25,000 nucleotides of DNA. Source: Neocallimastix lanati (nom. inval.). Taxonomy: Eukaryota > Neocallimastigomycota > Neocallimastigomycetes > Neocallimastigales > Neocallimastigaceae. Below, piece after piece: positions 1 through 10,381 of this stretch. Each line of letters starts with the position of its first letter. Positions within the stretch are counted from its first letter, which is position 1. The notes under the pieces are model-generated. The model was not told the DNA's origin. It made no database searches and worked only from the letters and a program-made list of their open reading frames with translations. The stretch covers positions 25,001 to 50,000 of the forward strand of contig JACVTC010000107.1 in assembly GCA_016946835.1 (NCBI GenBank), in the 5' to 3' direction. The position numbers and the translations under genes are program-made.

Positions 1-75
1 TATTTTTTTTTTTATTTTTTTTCATTATTTATCAATTTTTTTTTTTTATTTTTGTTTTGTTTTGTTTCAATTTAC

Positions 76-997
76 TTGTAAAATTGGACTTGGTGATTTT
101 AATAATTCAACAAATCTTGTATTCATTCTTAATGCAAGTACATTATTAATATTATTTGATATTTTTTCTTTTTTTTTGGGGGGGGTAAGTAAATAAAAGA
201 TAAATTATAAAAAAATAAATAAATAAAATAAAAATAAAAATAAAAAAACATTTAGTAAAATTTATATATTAAACTTTTTTATTTTATCAAAATCATTATA
301 TATAACTAATTAATAATAATAATAATATATATATAATATTTTTTTTTTTTTACCTAAAGATAAATATTTTCTTAATTTTACCATAGCATTAATTTGATAT
401 TCAACTACATCAGACATTAAAGCTTGAATGATGGATCTTTGATTATATGGTAACTTTTATAATAAAAAAAAAATAATAATAATAATAATAATAATAATAT
501 TAATAATAATAATATATTTATAACTTTTAATATTAATTATTTTTTTATAATGAAATTTAAAAAAAAAAATTTTTTTTTTTAATAAAAATTGGTGGCTATG
601 TAAAAAAAAATTTTTTACATATTAAAAAAAATATATATATAATAATAATCATAATCATAATAAAATATTTATATATATATATATATATAATAGAAATAAA
701 GGTAAGAAAAAAAAAAAAGAATAAAATAAATAAATAAAAACTTACTAATAATTCAATTTTTGAATTATTTTCACAATAATCATAGGGATGAATTTTTTCA
801 TTGTTATCAATGTGAACATGAGTTAATTTTCTCATAATGGTGTTCATAAGACTATCAACACCGTCATCCTCTTCTGATTCATTAGTGGTATTATTATTCT
901 GACGACGATGTTCAAATTTTATTTCTTCATCTTTATTTTTATTCATGGATGAAGATTTATTTTTACTATTTGAATTTTGAAATTGACTTGATATCAT
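76..997 (-). CDS. Importin-alpha-like protein (divergent karyopherin alpha), 5' part of the gene, three exons, continues past the left window edge
   Basis: Importin-alpha is the adaptor that binds nuclear localisation signals and hands cargo to importin-beta. I read exons 997..746, 453..354 and 167..76 (252, 100 and 92 bases). Junction phases agree with no stop, giving 148 residues. Donors are GTAAGT and GTAAAA; both introns end in AAAG. The start ATG (997) has an in-frame TAA two codons upstream. Residues 20-35, with KNKDEE..FEHRRQ, match one half of an importin-beta-binding domain. Residues 85-148 match armadillo repeat 1: RKYLSLEK at 112-119, RFVELL at 135-140, and ILQ at the exon end, where family members continue into the FEAAWAL block. 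Oddities: the second basic cluster of the IBB is replaced by an acidic stretch (SEEDDGVD, 41-48), and the usual Gly/Pro before RFVE are absent. The last exon could instead end at TGA (69..67) if GTAAAT at 75..70 is not a donor. Family assignment is from remembered sequence, without a search. A decaying paralogue remains possible. Confidence 0.68.
168..353 (-). other. Intron 2 of the importin-alpha-like gene, with a C8/A9 tract at its 3' end
   Basis: The 186-bp intron has donor GTAAAAA (from 353) and acceptor AG at 169..168, and it splits a codon after base 1. Just before the acceptor, the minus strand reads eight C then nine A, an unusual 3' splice context. The acceptor was chosen because it restores the frame into the importin-like sequence and no other AG lies close by. 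Confidence 0.55.
454..745 (-). other. Intron 1 of the importin-alpha-like gene
   Basis: The 292-bp intron has donor GTAAGT (745..740) and acceptor ATAAAAG ending at 454. It contains AT dinucleotide and AAT trinucleotide runs. The reading frame passes from exon 1 to exon 2 in phase 0. Reading straight through the donor gives only a Phe/Ile/Tyr low-complexity tail, which supports splicing. Confidence 0.7.
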
Positions 998-2161
998 TAT
1001 TTATTTATTTATTTATCAAAATAAAAATTCTAATAATAATAATAATACTAATAAAGATATTTTTCTCTTTCCTTCTTTTTCTTTTTTTTTTTTATTTTTT
1101 TTGTCTCTTAATAATAAAAAAATTAATAGAAAAAAAATTATTACTGTTTAAAATATATATGTTTTCTATTACAAAAAAAAAAAAGTTGTAGTAATAATAG
1201 AAAAATTATTTAAAAAAATAAAATTGGTTTTTAAACTTTTTTTTTTTTTTTTTCTTGATATATTTAAAAATCTATTTTTTTTTTTTTTTTTGATATATAT
1301 ATATATATTTTTTAATAAAAATAAAAATAAATTAAATGTGAAAAAAAAAACTTTGTAATAATTAAATTTAATATAAATTTATTGGTAACGTGATATGAAA
1401 TATTATTATTGTGAATAAAAATATGTAAAATTGGTATAAAATTCCAGTAATAAAAAAAAAATTAAATATAGGTATATATAAGGTATTATTAAATAGCCAG
1501 AATAACTTTTTTATCTTTATCTTTTTTTTTTTTATTTTGTTATTTAGATTTTTTATTGTAATTATAATGGTATTATTTTTTTTTAATTAAATAAAATTGA
1601 TATATAGTTGGTGAAACTAATAATTCAATTTGATTTTAAAATGAAACTTATAAATTTTATATAAATTTTTTAAGTGTTATAGCACTCTTCTTATGCCTAT
1701 ATAAAAGACCTAATATTTTGATACATATATATTTAAAAATAAAAAAAAAAAAAAAAACAGATATAATTTAACTATTAGAATTAAAACTATTTAAATATAT
1801 ATATTTTTTTTAAATAATTAAATATTGAATAAAATTATAATAGTATGTATGTATAATATGAATTAATATATATATATATATATATATTAAAGTAATTAAT
1901 AAGTTGAGTATGAGAATAGTTTTTGTTAAAACTATGTATTAAGATTATTTATCAAAATGTCTTTTTTTTTAAATAATAATAATGATAATAATTTATAAAT
2001 TTAAAACTTTATTATAATTGGTTATATTAATTTATTATTATCTGAATTAACACAATTAAGTAAAAAATAAAAAAAAATAGTCATAATTAAATGTTACGAA
2101 AGTATTACTTATGAGAATTAACAAATTATATAAGGTTTTAACTTTTTATTGTCTAATTTTC
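998..2161. other. AT-rich spacer upstream of the importin-alpha-like gene
   Basis: I see no gene. The first part on the minus strand (about 1090-1050) is purine-rich and lies just upstream of the start codon at 997, so it may be 5' leader or core promoter. The rest is poly(A), poly(T) and TA runs, such as 1867-1887. Short open frames here, including one at 949-1191, consist of Ile/Phe/Leu/Lys from simple sequence and overlap exon 1 on the other strand. Confidence 0.6.
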
Positions 2162-2210
2162 TTTTTTTTTTTTTTTTTTTTTTTTTGTTTGTTTGTTTGT
2201 TTGTTTGTTT
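2162..2210. repeat. T25 run followed by a (GTTT)n microsatellite
   Basis: A run of 25 T (2162-2186) passes directly into six copies of GTTT (2187-2210). A similar TTTG array occurs at about 7625-7660. Confidence 0.9.
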
Positions 2211-2466
2211 CTTTTTACTTTTTATGATATAATATGGAATGATAGATTTTATTTCATATTTTTAAAAAAAAAAATATTTCTATTTTATCCAGATTTAAAC
2301 TATGATTTATAATTCAAGAAATGTACACATTAAAGCATTATTATATGATTATATAAATACTTTTTTATAAGTATTTATTCTATTTATTAGTTTTAAATAA
2401 AAATATGAAGTATATGTAATAAATTTAAAATAATAATAATAATAAATTTTGAATAGATAAACTTTA

Positions 2467-2754
2467 TATTAATTGAACGCTATTAATTCTACTTTTCTCT
2501 CTTTTTTTTTTATTGAATATTTTAGAGTACCTAAAATGTTTTTAAAAATTGTACTTTTATTATATAATAAGTCCTTCCTTTATATATATATATATATATG
2601 CTATTATTATTATTAATTGAATGCTATCAGTTCTACTTTTCTCTTTTCTTTTTTTTTTTTTTTTTTATTGAATATTTTAGAGTACCTAAAATGTTTTTGA
2701 AAATTGTACTTTATGATATAAAAAGTCTTTCCTTTTATTTATATTATGCTATTA
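2467..2754. repeat. 144-bp tandem duplication, two copies
   Basis: Two adjacent copies begin at 2467 and 2611 with TATTAATTGAAYGCTAT. Both continue through TCTACTTTTCTCT, a poly(T) tract of different length, then TTGAATATTTTAGAGTACC and AAATGTTTTTRAAAATTGTAC. Point differences and tract-length changes show that the duplication is not brand new. The open frame at 2598-2795 runs through copy 2 and looks like chance low-complexity coding. Confidence 0.88.
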
Positions 2755-3629
2755 TTAAAAATTTTTCTTTTTTTTTACTTATTACTGACAATTAAAAACA
2801 TATTATATTCTTTATTTTATTTTATTTAATATTATTATTTTTAAAATATTTACTTCTTTTTTTTTAAAAAAAAAATAATAGATATATGTATTTTAATTTA
2901 TATATATTTATATAATGAAAATTTTTAACAATTACAATTTGTCAATGGAGTGAAAATGAAACGAATTAGAAAAAAAAAATAAAAATAAAGTCAAGAAATA
3001 AATAATAGAGAAAGAGAAAATCAAAATAATGAAATAAAATTAAAAAATTGAAAAAAAAAAAAAAAAAAAAAAAAGTTTATATGCAAAATATTATTAATTA
3101 TAATTTAAGAATATTGTATAGAGGTTATAATTAAATAATCTATTAAAAAAAAATGAAAAAAAATGAGAATTAGTAATTAATTAATGAAAATAATTTTAAA
3201 GTATTTACTTTTTTAATAATAAAAAATAATATACATGTTAAATTAATAATATTTAATTATACATGATAAATTATATTAAATATTTAATTTAATTTTAATT
3301 TTAATTTTAATTTTTATTTTTTTTTTTTTTATTTTATTTTATTTTATTTAATTTTTTTTTTTTATTATTTTAAATAATTAATTATTATAATATAATAATT
3401 GTTTTTAAAATATTTTTTTTGTATTAAAAATATTTTTAATACAAAAATTTAATTATACTTTTTAATATTAAAAAAATTTAATTTCTTTCTTTTTTTTTTT
3501 TTTTTTATTAAATCTTATATTCATTTGATAATATAGTTTTAATATATATTTCTTTAAAATAAAATAAATAATTTTTTATTTTAAAAGAATTGTTTAATTA
3601 TATATAAATAGTGTTAAATCAAAAAATCC

Positions 3630-3660
<31 letters not shown>

Positions 3661-3761
3661 TATTAATATAAATAAAAAATATTAATTATAAAAAGTTTTT
3701 AAAATAGATTTTTTTTTAACTAATTTTTATTAAATGAATATGATTATTATATTATAATTTT

Positions 3762-3796
<35 letters not shown>

Positions 3797-4825
3797 CCCT
3801 TATTAATTTATAATTTTATTAATGTTATATTAATATCTTTTTAAAAAAAAAAAAAAAAATAACAATATAAATATAAAATAAAAATTAAGACTATGATTAT
3901 ATAGAAATAGTATATAATATTTTAATTCAAAATAAATATATAAAAATATGCATATATAGTTATATATATAAATATAAAAAAAAAAAAAACAAAAAGATAT
4001 TAAAATAAAAAATTAAAAATTAAAATAAATAATTAAAAAAACCTTAAAATATATAATAAAATTACCAATTTATACTTTTTTTTATACTTTATATAAATTA
4101 TAAAAATTTTATTTTATATTATTATTATTATGTATTATTATGTATTATTATTATTATGTATTATTTAATATTATTTTATACAATATGAATATTTTACTAT
4201 TCTTTTAATTTTTATTTTATTATATTTTATTTTATTTTATTATAATATTTTAAATTAATATAATTTAAAAGTTAAGGTAGAAGAATTAATTGGTTTGATT
4301 TTGTACATATATGTGTATATATATAATATTTGATTATAGATTATTAAAAATAATAATAATAATAATAATATAAAAATAAAAAATAAAAATAAAAAAATAA
4401 AATAAAATAAAAACCTTTTTCTATTTTTTATTTTTCTATCAAATGAAATTTCAATATATTATTACTAATTATATTATATTTTTTTTATTATCTGGCAATG
4501 AAATATAATACCAATTATTTTATATTCCGTTAAAAAATTTTATTAAAGCTAAAAAAAAAAATAAATAAATAAATAAAAATAAAAATAAAATAAAATAAAA
4601 AATAAAATATATAACAAAATTATTGATTTTATATATAATATATTCAATATATTTCAAAATACAAAAAAAAAAAAAAAAAATAAAAAATAATAATAAAAAA
4701 TAAAATAAAATAAAATAGACCTAAGAAATTACGATCATTTTAAATTTTATTTTATGGTTTTCAATACTATTAATAAAAAAAAAAATAGAAAAATAAAAAA
4801 ATTAAAAAAAATAATATATCATGTC

Positions 4826-4856
<31 letters not shown>

Positions 4857-5569
4857 TTTCATTATAATAATAATAATAATAATAATTATAAATAATAAAT
4901 AATACTAATTTAATTTTTTTTTTTTCTAATTTTTTAATTTTGATTAAGACTATTAAAGATTAAATAATTTTATGTAATTAAAAATGAAATATTTTTTATT
5001 AAGTATTATACTTTTAAAAATAATAATAATAATTATAATTATGGTTATAGTTATAGTAATAATGATTATTAGATATATAAGAATGATATTAATAAATTGT
5101 TAAATTTATAAAAATTAATATTGATTACTTATCACTTTTTTTTTTTTTTTTCTTTTAAGGTTTTTAATTTTTTATTATTATTTGATTATTATTTGATTAT
5201 TAATTTTATTATAAAGTTATTTATATATATACATTTTTTTCTTTTTCATTTCAAAATAAAGTTTGTTAGGGTTAATATTCTTCTTTAAAATTTTTTTTAA
5301 TATCAAACTCTATTTTAATAATACAATATTATATAAAATATTATATATATATCTTTATAATTGAAATTAATTCTTTTTTTCTTTATTAATTTTATTTTAT
5401 TTTATTTTTATTTTTTTTTTATAATTTATTAAAGAAAAAAAAGTATAATACCATAAAAACCTTTTCATATATTATTACTGTTATTTTTTTTTAAAAAAAA
5501 AAATTGTTAATAATTTTTTTTTCTTCTTATTAATTTGTACATATAAATTATCAATCAAAATTATATAAA

Positions 5570-5601
<32 letters not shown>

Positions 5602-6101
5602 AATATGTATTATTTTTCTAGTCTTTTTTATTTTTTTTTTTATTTATTTTATTTTATTTTGTTTTATTTTATTTTATTTATTATTATTATTAATTATCAT
5701 TATACCTATCATTAGTATCATATGCATAAATACATTAGGAAAATTAAAAATAAAAAAAAAAAGTCATGCAAAACCTTAAAAAATACTGATGATAACTTTA
5801 TTAAAATTAAATAAGAATAAAAAAAAAAAAAACGATTAAAGTTTTTATTTCGTTATATTTTATTTTATTTTTATATGATTTTATTGTGGTTATTTTAATA
5901 ATTAAAGTAAATAATAAAAATAAAATATAGGTAGATATAGAATAAAGGATTATTAAATAATCTCAATAATATAAGTTAAATGTTTCAAAATTTAAATATA
6001 ATAATAATAATAATAATAATAATAGATTTCAATAAATAAATATAACAAATACATTTTATATAATTGTAGATAAATAATTTTAATTAAAATAAAGATAAAA
6101 A

Positions 6102-6149
<48 letters not shown>

Positions 6150-6280
6150 TATAATAACAAATTTTATATATTTATAGTAAATTAAAATAATGTTATTTTA
6201 ATTTACTAATTTGATAATCAAGACTCTTAATGAAAATGAAAATGAAAATGAATGAAATTTATAATTTAAATATAAAAAAA

Positions 6281-6312
<32 letters not shown>

Positions 6313-6654
6313 TAAATAAAAAAAAAAAAACTTTTAAAATATAAAATATAAAAAAAAAAAGATAAAATAATTTAATTAAATTTTACTTTAAATGGAAATA
6401 ATTAAAATTTAAAAAGAACAAAAAAAAAATTTTTTTAAAGTTTTTTTTTTTTTTATTTAAATTTTGTATTTTCTAAAAATTAATTTAAAATAAAAAATTT
6501 AAAAAAATTAAAATAAAAATTGATTATTAGATTAGATAAAATATTTATCAATTCTATTCTATCTATATGTTTAAAAAAAAAAATAAAATAGATGTAAATT
6601 ATTTAATTAATTATTTAATATCTATTTATTTACTTTAATATTTTATTAGTTCAT
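2755..6654. other. Gene-free A/T spacer, about 3.9 kb
   Basis: I see no exon on either strand. The stretch holds long A or T homopolymers (for example 3771-3794, 4827-4854 and A41 at 6104-6144), AAT, AAAT and TTTTA tracts, and TA runs (3645-3663, 5571-5596). Short segments with slightly richer composition, such as 5915-5975, carry no open frame worth reporting. Confidence 0.7.
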
Positions 6655-6830
<176 letters not shown>

Positions 6831-7384
6831 GGATTAAAAATTTAAAAAATTGTTAAAAAATTTATTGGTATAAAAATATTAATAATATATATAAAGTAAA
6901 TCTCAAATTTATTTTTAAAATGTCATTCAAAAAAAAAAAAATAAATAAATAAATAAAAGTAAAAAAAAAAAATAAAAATAAAATAAAAATAAGGAAAATT
7001 AATACCCTCAATTCTTAATCTATTTTAAATCTTATTTATATATATATATATATATGTATATATATTATATAAAAATTTATTATTATAGATATATATTTAA
7101 TAATAATTTTTCTTATATTACTGATTGATAAAATCATTTTTATAATCATAATTAAATGTAATCATTTTATATATATATGCCTATAATAACTTATTTTATA
7201 TATACATATATATATAATACTTTTATAAAACCATATTTCTATCTATTGAAAACTATTTTATTAAAAACATAAAAATAATTTTAAAAATTTTTATTTTTAT
7301 TAATGTCATCATTGGTATATATAATATCTTTAATAAAAAATTTAAAAAATTAATCAAAATAAAATTTTATTTATACATATTTTT
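6831..7384. other. AT-rich spacer without a recognised gene
   Basis: AAAT and AAAAT tracts fill 6931-6990, followed by TA runs (7036-7062 and 7170-7215). Composition becomes slightly more complex toward 7380. I see no open frame of coding character. Confidence 0.6.
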
Positions 7385-7620
7385 TTTAAAAGGAAGGCTT
7401 TATTAAAAATGTTTAAATTTGCATATATTTATGAATCCTAATATTATAATTAAATAGAAATGGAATATTTAATGTTCATATGGACTTATCATCTGATAAA
7501 TCAAGTGAAATTTGCATTATTATATGGCACATTATAGAATATATTTCTCGAAATTAATGATATTACCTATATAACCTATTTCTATTAGAAAATTCCAAAT
7601 TTCTAATTTATTTTATATTT
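7385..7620. other. Higher-complexity island 1, unassigned
   Basis: This segment has visibly more G and C than its surroundings and few homopolymers. On the plus strand a 25-codon open frame starts with ATG at about 7460 and reads MEYLMFIWTYHL before a stop. Nothing else is continuous. It could be a decayed exon or part of a mobile element, since it lies in a run of similar islands up to 9450. No family was recognised. Confidence 0.4.
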
Positions 7621-7624
7621 TTTT

Positions 7625-7660
7625 TTTGTTTGTTTGTTTGTTTGTTTGTTTGTTTGTTTT
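7625..7660. repeat. (TTTG)n microsatellite
   Basis: About eight uninterrupted TTTG units follow a short T run. Confidence 0.9.
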
Positions 7661-7679
7661 TTCTAAGGAAATAGTGAGA

Positions 7680-7681
<2 letters not shown>

Positions 7682-7733
<52 letters not shown>
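7682..7733. repeat. A52 homopolymer
   Basis: Fifty-two consecutive A are followed immediately by a G-rich block (GGAGGGGGGGAG). This could be the A tail of an old retrotransposed insertion, or simple-sequence expansion. No target-site duplication was evident. Confidence 0.9.
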
Positions 7734-7735
<2 letters not shown>

Positions 7736-7990
7736 AGGGGGGGAGAAATAGGATCTAACTAAACTCTTTTTTATCATTGATGTTTGGTAATAAGCTGTAA
7801 TAAATTTATTGACTTTTATAATTTTTTTTCTTAAAAAAAAAAAAAAAAGAATAGAAGAGGATAAATTTTTAAATTTTTAAAGAAGCTCTAGATGGATGGT
7901 TATTGGTTAATTGGTTATAGAATCATTGATTAATTGGTACTTGATATTACCTTTACCTTCCTCCTACAATTGTTTTTTCTAATGATAACC
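7734..7990. other. Higher-complexity island 2, unassigned
   Basis: The block starts with the G-rich run after A52, and an A16 tract near 7833 interrupts it. It then holds a segment (7880-7990) with repeated TTGGTTA/TTGGTA words (ATTGGTTAATTGGTTATAG). Every plus-strand and minus-strand frame is broken by stops. I cannot assign a product. Confidence 0.4.
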
Positions 7991-8101
7991 TATTTAAAGA
8001 TAATAATAAAAAATAATTATTAACATAAATTATACTATTTTAAACTTTTTTTATTATTATTATTATTATTTTTATTAAAAAAAAAAAGTAATAAAGAGTT
8101 T

Positions 8102-8105
<4 letters not shown>

Positions 8106-8146
<41 letters not shown>
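8106..8146. repeat. A41 homopolymer
   Basis: Forty-one consecutive A lie just before the short island at 8160-8265. Confidence 0.9.
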
Positions 8147-8151
<5 letters not shown>

Positions 8152-8159
8152 AAAAAAAA

Positions 8160-8265
8160 TGGATTTTAATTAACAAACACCTGTTTTTTTTTTAATTGGA
8201 ATATGATGGTTTAGGGTTACTGGTGAAGTATTTTCCTCTCTCCATCCCCTTTTAACCCCTTAATA
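8160..8265. other. Higher-complexity island 3, unassigned
   Basis: This short stretch contains TTAGGGTTACTGG and a C-rich part (CTCTCTCCATCCCC, TTTTAACCCCTT) that is unusual for the window. No open frame or RNA gene was recognised. Single TTAGGG and AACCCC words are not telomeric arrays. Confidence 0.35.
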
Positions 8266-8282
8266 ATTTTTTTTTTTTTTAA

Positions 8283-8416
<134 letters not shown>

Positions 8417-8439
8417 TAAATCACCTTTTTTAAATAATA

Positions 8440-8785
8440 TAAAGACCAAGATATATTGTCCTAATAAATACTGGTCCTAATATTGTAGGCCTAGAGAGAG
8501 GGCTACCCAAGTACTATCATTTAACAAATAGATATATATATTTTTACGATATTTTTACAAAGGAAATTAATAAAATTTGAATGCATGATAGGTACCCAAA
8601 TGCTTAATAATTTCATGTAGAATATATATTCCACTAAATTATAAATCTTTCTTGACATTTTATGTATTTGCCAAGGGTAGCAAAAGTAGCGCATTCTTCA
8701 TGAGTTAGGTAATACTGAGCCCGCTTCAAAGGGAAAGTTAAAGTTTGGAGGTTGGAACTATTCACTAAATTGAACTATTCACTAC
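8440..8785 (-). pseudogene. Decayed coding trace, possibly Ty3/Gypsy-type RNase H
   Basis: This island has near-normal base composition and no long homopolymers. On the minus strand, an open stretch from about 8754 to 8650 includes LKRAQYYLTHEECATFATL, then KYIKC and ERFII. This resembles the RNase H block of Ty3/Gypsy reverse transcriptases, where Ala-Gln, Asn-Tyr, Thr-His-Glu and an aromatic/hydrophobic strand before the TDH motif occur in that order. It is about five residues shorter than usual and meets a stop before TDH. A second frame further on reads HEIIKHLGTYHAF, weakly like an integrase zinc-binding part. No intact reverse transcriptase, LTR or target-site duplication was found. The plus strand also has a short open stretch with LINTGPNIVG, so strand and identity are not firm. 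The assignment rests on pattern memory only. Confidence 0.33.
8755..8784. repeat. Short direct repeat GAACTATTCACTA, two copies 17 bp apart
   Basis: The 13-mer occurs at 8755-8767 and again at 8772-8784, at the edge of island 4. It may be a small replication-slippage duplication. Confidence 0.85.
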
Positions 8786-8861
8786 ATTATTTAGTACACG
8801 ATACTATTATTTTCACTATCACTACTATTATTATTAATAATATTATTTTCTATTGTTATTA

Positions 8862-8862
<1 letters not shown>

Positions 8863-8953
<91 letters not shown>
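8863..8953. repeat. (ATT)n microsatellite, about 30 units
   Basis: About 90 bp of uninterrupted ATT give the poly-Ile open frame at 8752-9030 on the plus strand, which I do not take as a gene. Confidence 0.95.
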
Positions 8954-8958
<5 letters not shown>

Positions 8959-9061
8959 AACCTTTGTTACTACGATCAGAATCTGGACTTTTTTTTTTTT
9001 TTTTTTAAACTTAGAGAAAACTTTATTTAATTTATAATTATAATAAAATTATACACATGAT

Positions 9062-9195
9062 TTAAATGAAAAATAAAAAAAAATAAAAATAAAAAAAAAA
9101 TAAAAAAAATAAAAAAAAAAAAAAAAATAAAAAAAAAAAAAAATAAAAAAAATAAAAAAATAAAAAAATAAAAAAAATAAAAATAAAAATAAAAT
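9062..9195. repeat. Irregular A-rich tract of A(n)T units
   Basis: Runs of 3-15 A are separated by single T. The tract is followed by two copies of ATGAAATAAAAT at 9199-9224. It directly follows the 3' end (minus strand) of the coding remnant at 9241-9450. Confidence 0.8.
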
Positions 9196-9240
9196 ACATG
9201 AAATAAAATGCATGAAATAAAATATTATATATTATAAAAA

Positions 9241-9450
9241 TTATAAAAGTGCATTAGAAGCAATAGCCTCTAATTTTTTTTCCATTCATCGATGATAACA
9301 CCACATTCATTATTGCAAGTAATAATTTCAGTATTAGTGTTATCAAACGAAATTTGTATCAGATCTTTCAACCGGGAATCATATCTATGACAGCAGGGTT
9401 TCCATTAATTCCCTATTTGATATTGGACAATAGTTGGAAATTATATAAAA
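9241..9450 (-). pseudogene. Frameshifted coding remnant of unknown family
   Basis: The minus strand holds coding-like sequence in three successive frames. From about 9430 to 9371 one frame reads NGNPAVIDMIPG, then TGA. A second frame from 9404 to 9273 is open for 44 codons and includes DLIQISFDNTNTE and CNNECGVIIDEW, then meets TAG after an A8 run. A third frame from 9273 to 9241 reads LEAIASNALL and ends in TAA. Each change of frame is equivalent to the loss of one base, and the second falls at the A8 run, so either decay or homopolymer sequencing error could explain it. No exon was found upstream, where the DNA becomes simple repeats. The family is unknown to me. Confidence 0.45.
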
Positions 9451-9485
9451 AAAAAAAAAATTTTTTTTTTTCATAAAGCATAAGC

Positions 9486-9630
9486 AAATAGTAGAAATGT
9501 AAAGTATAGATTGAATAAAATAAAATAAATCCTAGTAAAATAAATCGTAGAAATATTAATAGATAGTAAATACAGATTGAACAGAATAAAAATAAATAGT
9601 AGAATTATAAAATTGAATAAATTAAAAAAT
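9486..9630. repeat. Degenerate tandem repeat, about 56-bp period, with a related copy near 21540
   Basis: Three degenerate units begin at 9486, 9542 and 9598. They share RTAGAA, then GTAWAKAYAGATTGAAYA, then an AAAT-rich end. A similar segment (TAGTAGAATACTT..AGTACAGATTGAATAAA) occurs at 21540-21580. Confidence 0.6.
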
Positions 9631-10381
9631 AAAATAAAATATGATTGTATTTATAAAAAAAAAAAAAAAAAAAAAAAACACTGGTATTAAAAAAAAATAG
9701 AAAATAGATAGAAAATAGAAAATAGAAAATAAAAACAGAAAATTAATTGAACATATTTTATAAGACCTTTTTTTCTCTTCTTTTTTTTATTTTTTTTATT
9801 TCATTTTTTATTTAAATCTTTTTTTTTTTATTTATTTATTTATTTCTTTGTTTTTTGCTTTTGTTTTTTTGTTTTTTTTTTTTGTTTTTTTTTTTTTGTT
9901 TTTTTGATTTTGATTAAATTTAGATTTATATTTTATTATTTGTTATTTCATTTTTTTTTTTCTTTCTTTCTTTCTTTTTCTTTATTTATTATTTCTATAA
10001 TTTTTTTTTCTTTCTTTTTCTTTATTTATTATTTCTATGGTTTCTTTTTTTTTTTTTTTTTAGTATTTTTTCTATGTTTTTTTTTTATCTTATTATATAT
10101 AACTAAATATATAATTAATTGTTTTATTTTCAATTAAAGAACTTTTTTTTTAAAAAAAATTTTTTATTTTTTATTTTTTTATCTTTTAAAAATAAAAAAA
10201 AAAAAAATTATACTTCTATTATTTTACAACTAATTATAATTTTTTTACTTTTATAAAATTTTTTATTTCTCTATTATTTATAATATTATAAATATGTATA
10301 TTAATATTATAAATAATAAAGGGATATATTATATATAAAAAAAAATTATATGAAAAAAAAAATATTTATATATAAATTGAT

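Noticed and set aside
540-610. Possible extra small exon inside intron 1 (CATAGCCACCAATTTTTATT on the minus strand)
   Set aside because: No usable donor follows, and the exon 1 to exon 2 junction is already in frame without it.
949-1191. 80-residue plus-strand open frame
   Set aside because: It is Phe/Ile/Leu/Lys simple sequence and overlaps exon 1 of the importin-alpha-like gene on the other strand.
8215-8260. TTAGGGTT and AACCCCTT words as telomere-like sequence
   Set aside because: Single words only, not tandem arrays.
8668-8740. tRNA-like segment (TAGCAAAAGTAGCGCATTC with a TTCAAAG word downstream)
   Set aside because: The D-arm-like and B-box-like words are present, but no five-base anticodon stem or acceptor stem pairs, so it is neither a tRNA nor a supportable tRNA-derived SINE.
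8752-9030. 92-residue plus-strand open frame with a poly-Ile run
   Set aside because: It is the (ATT)n array read in one frame, joined to a T-tract; only the first 20 residues are non-repetitive.
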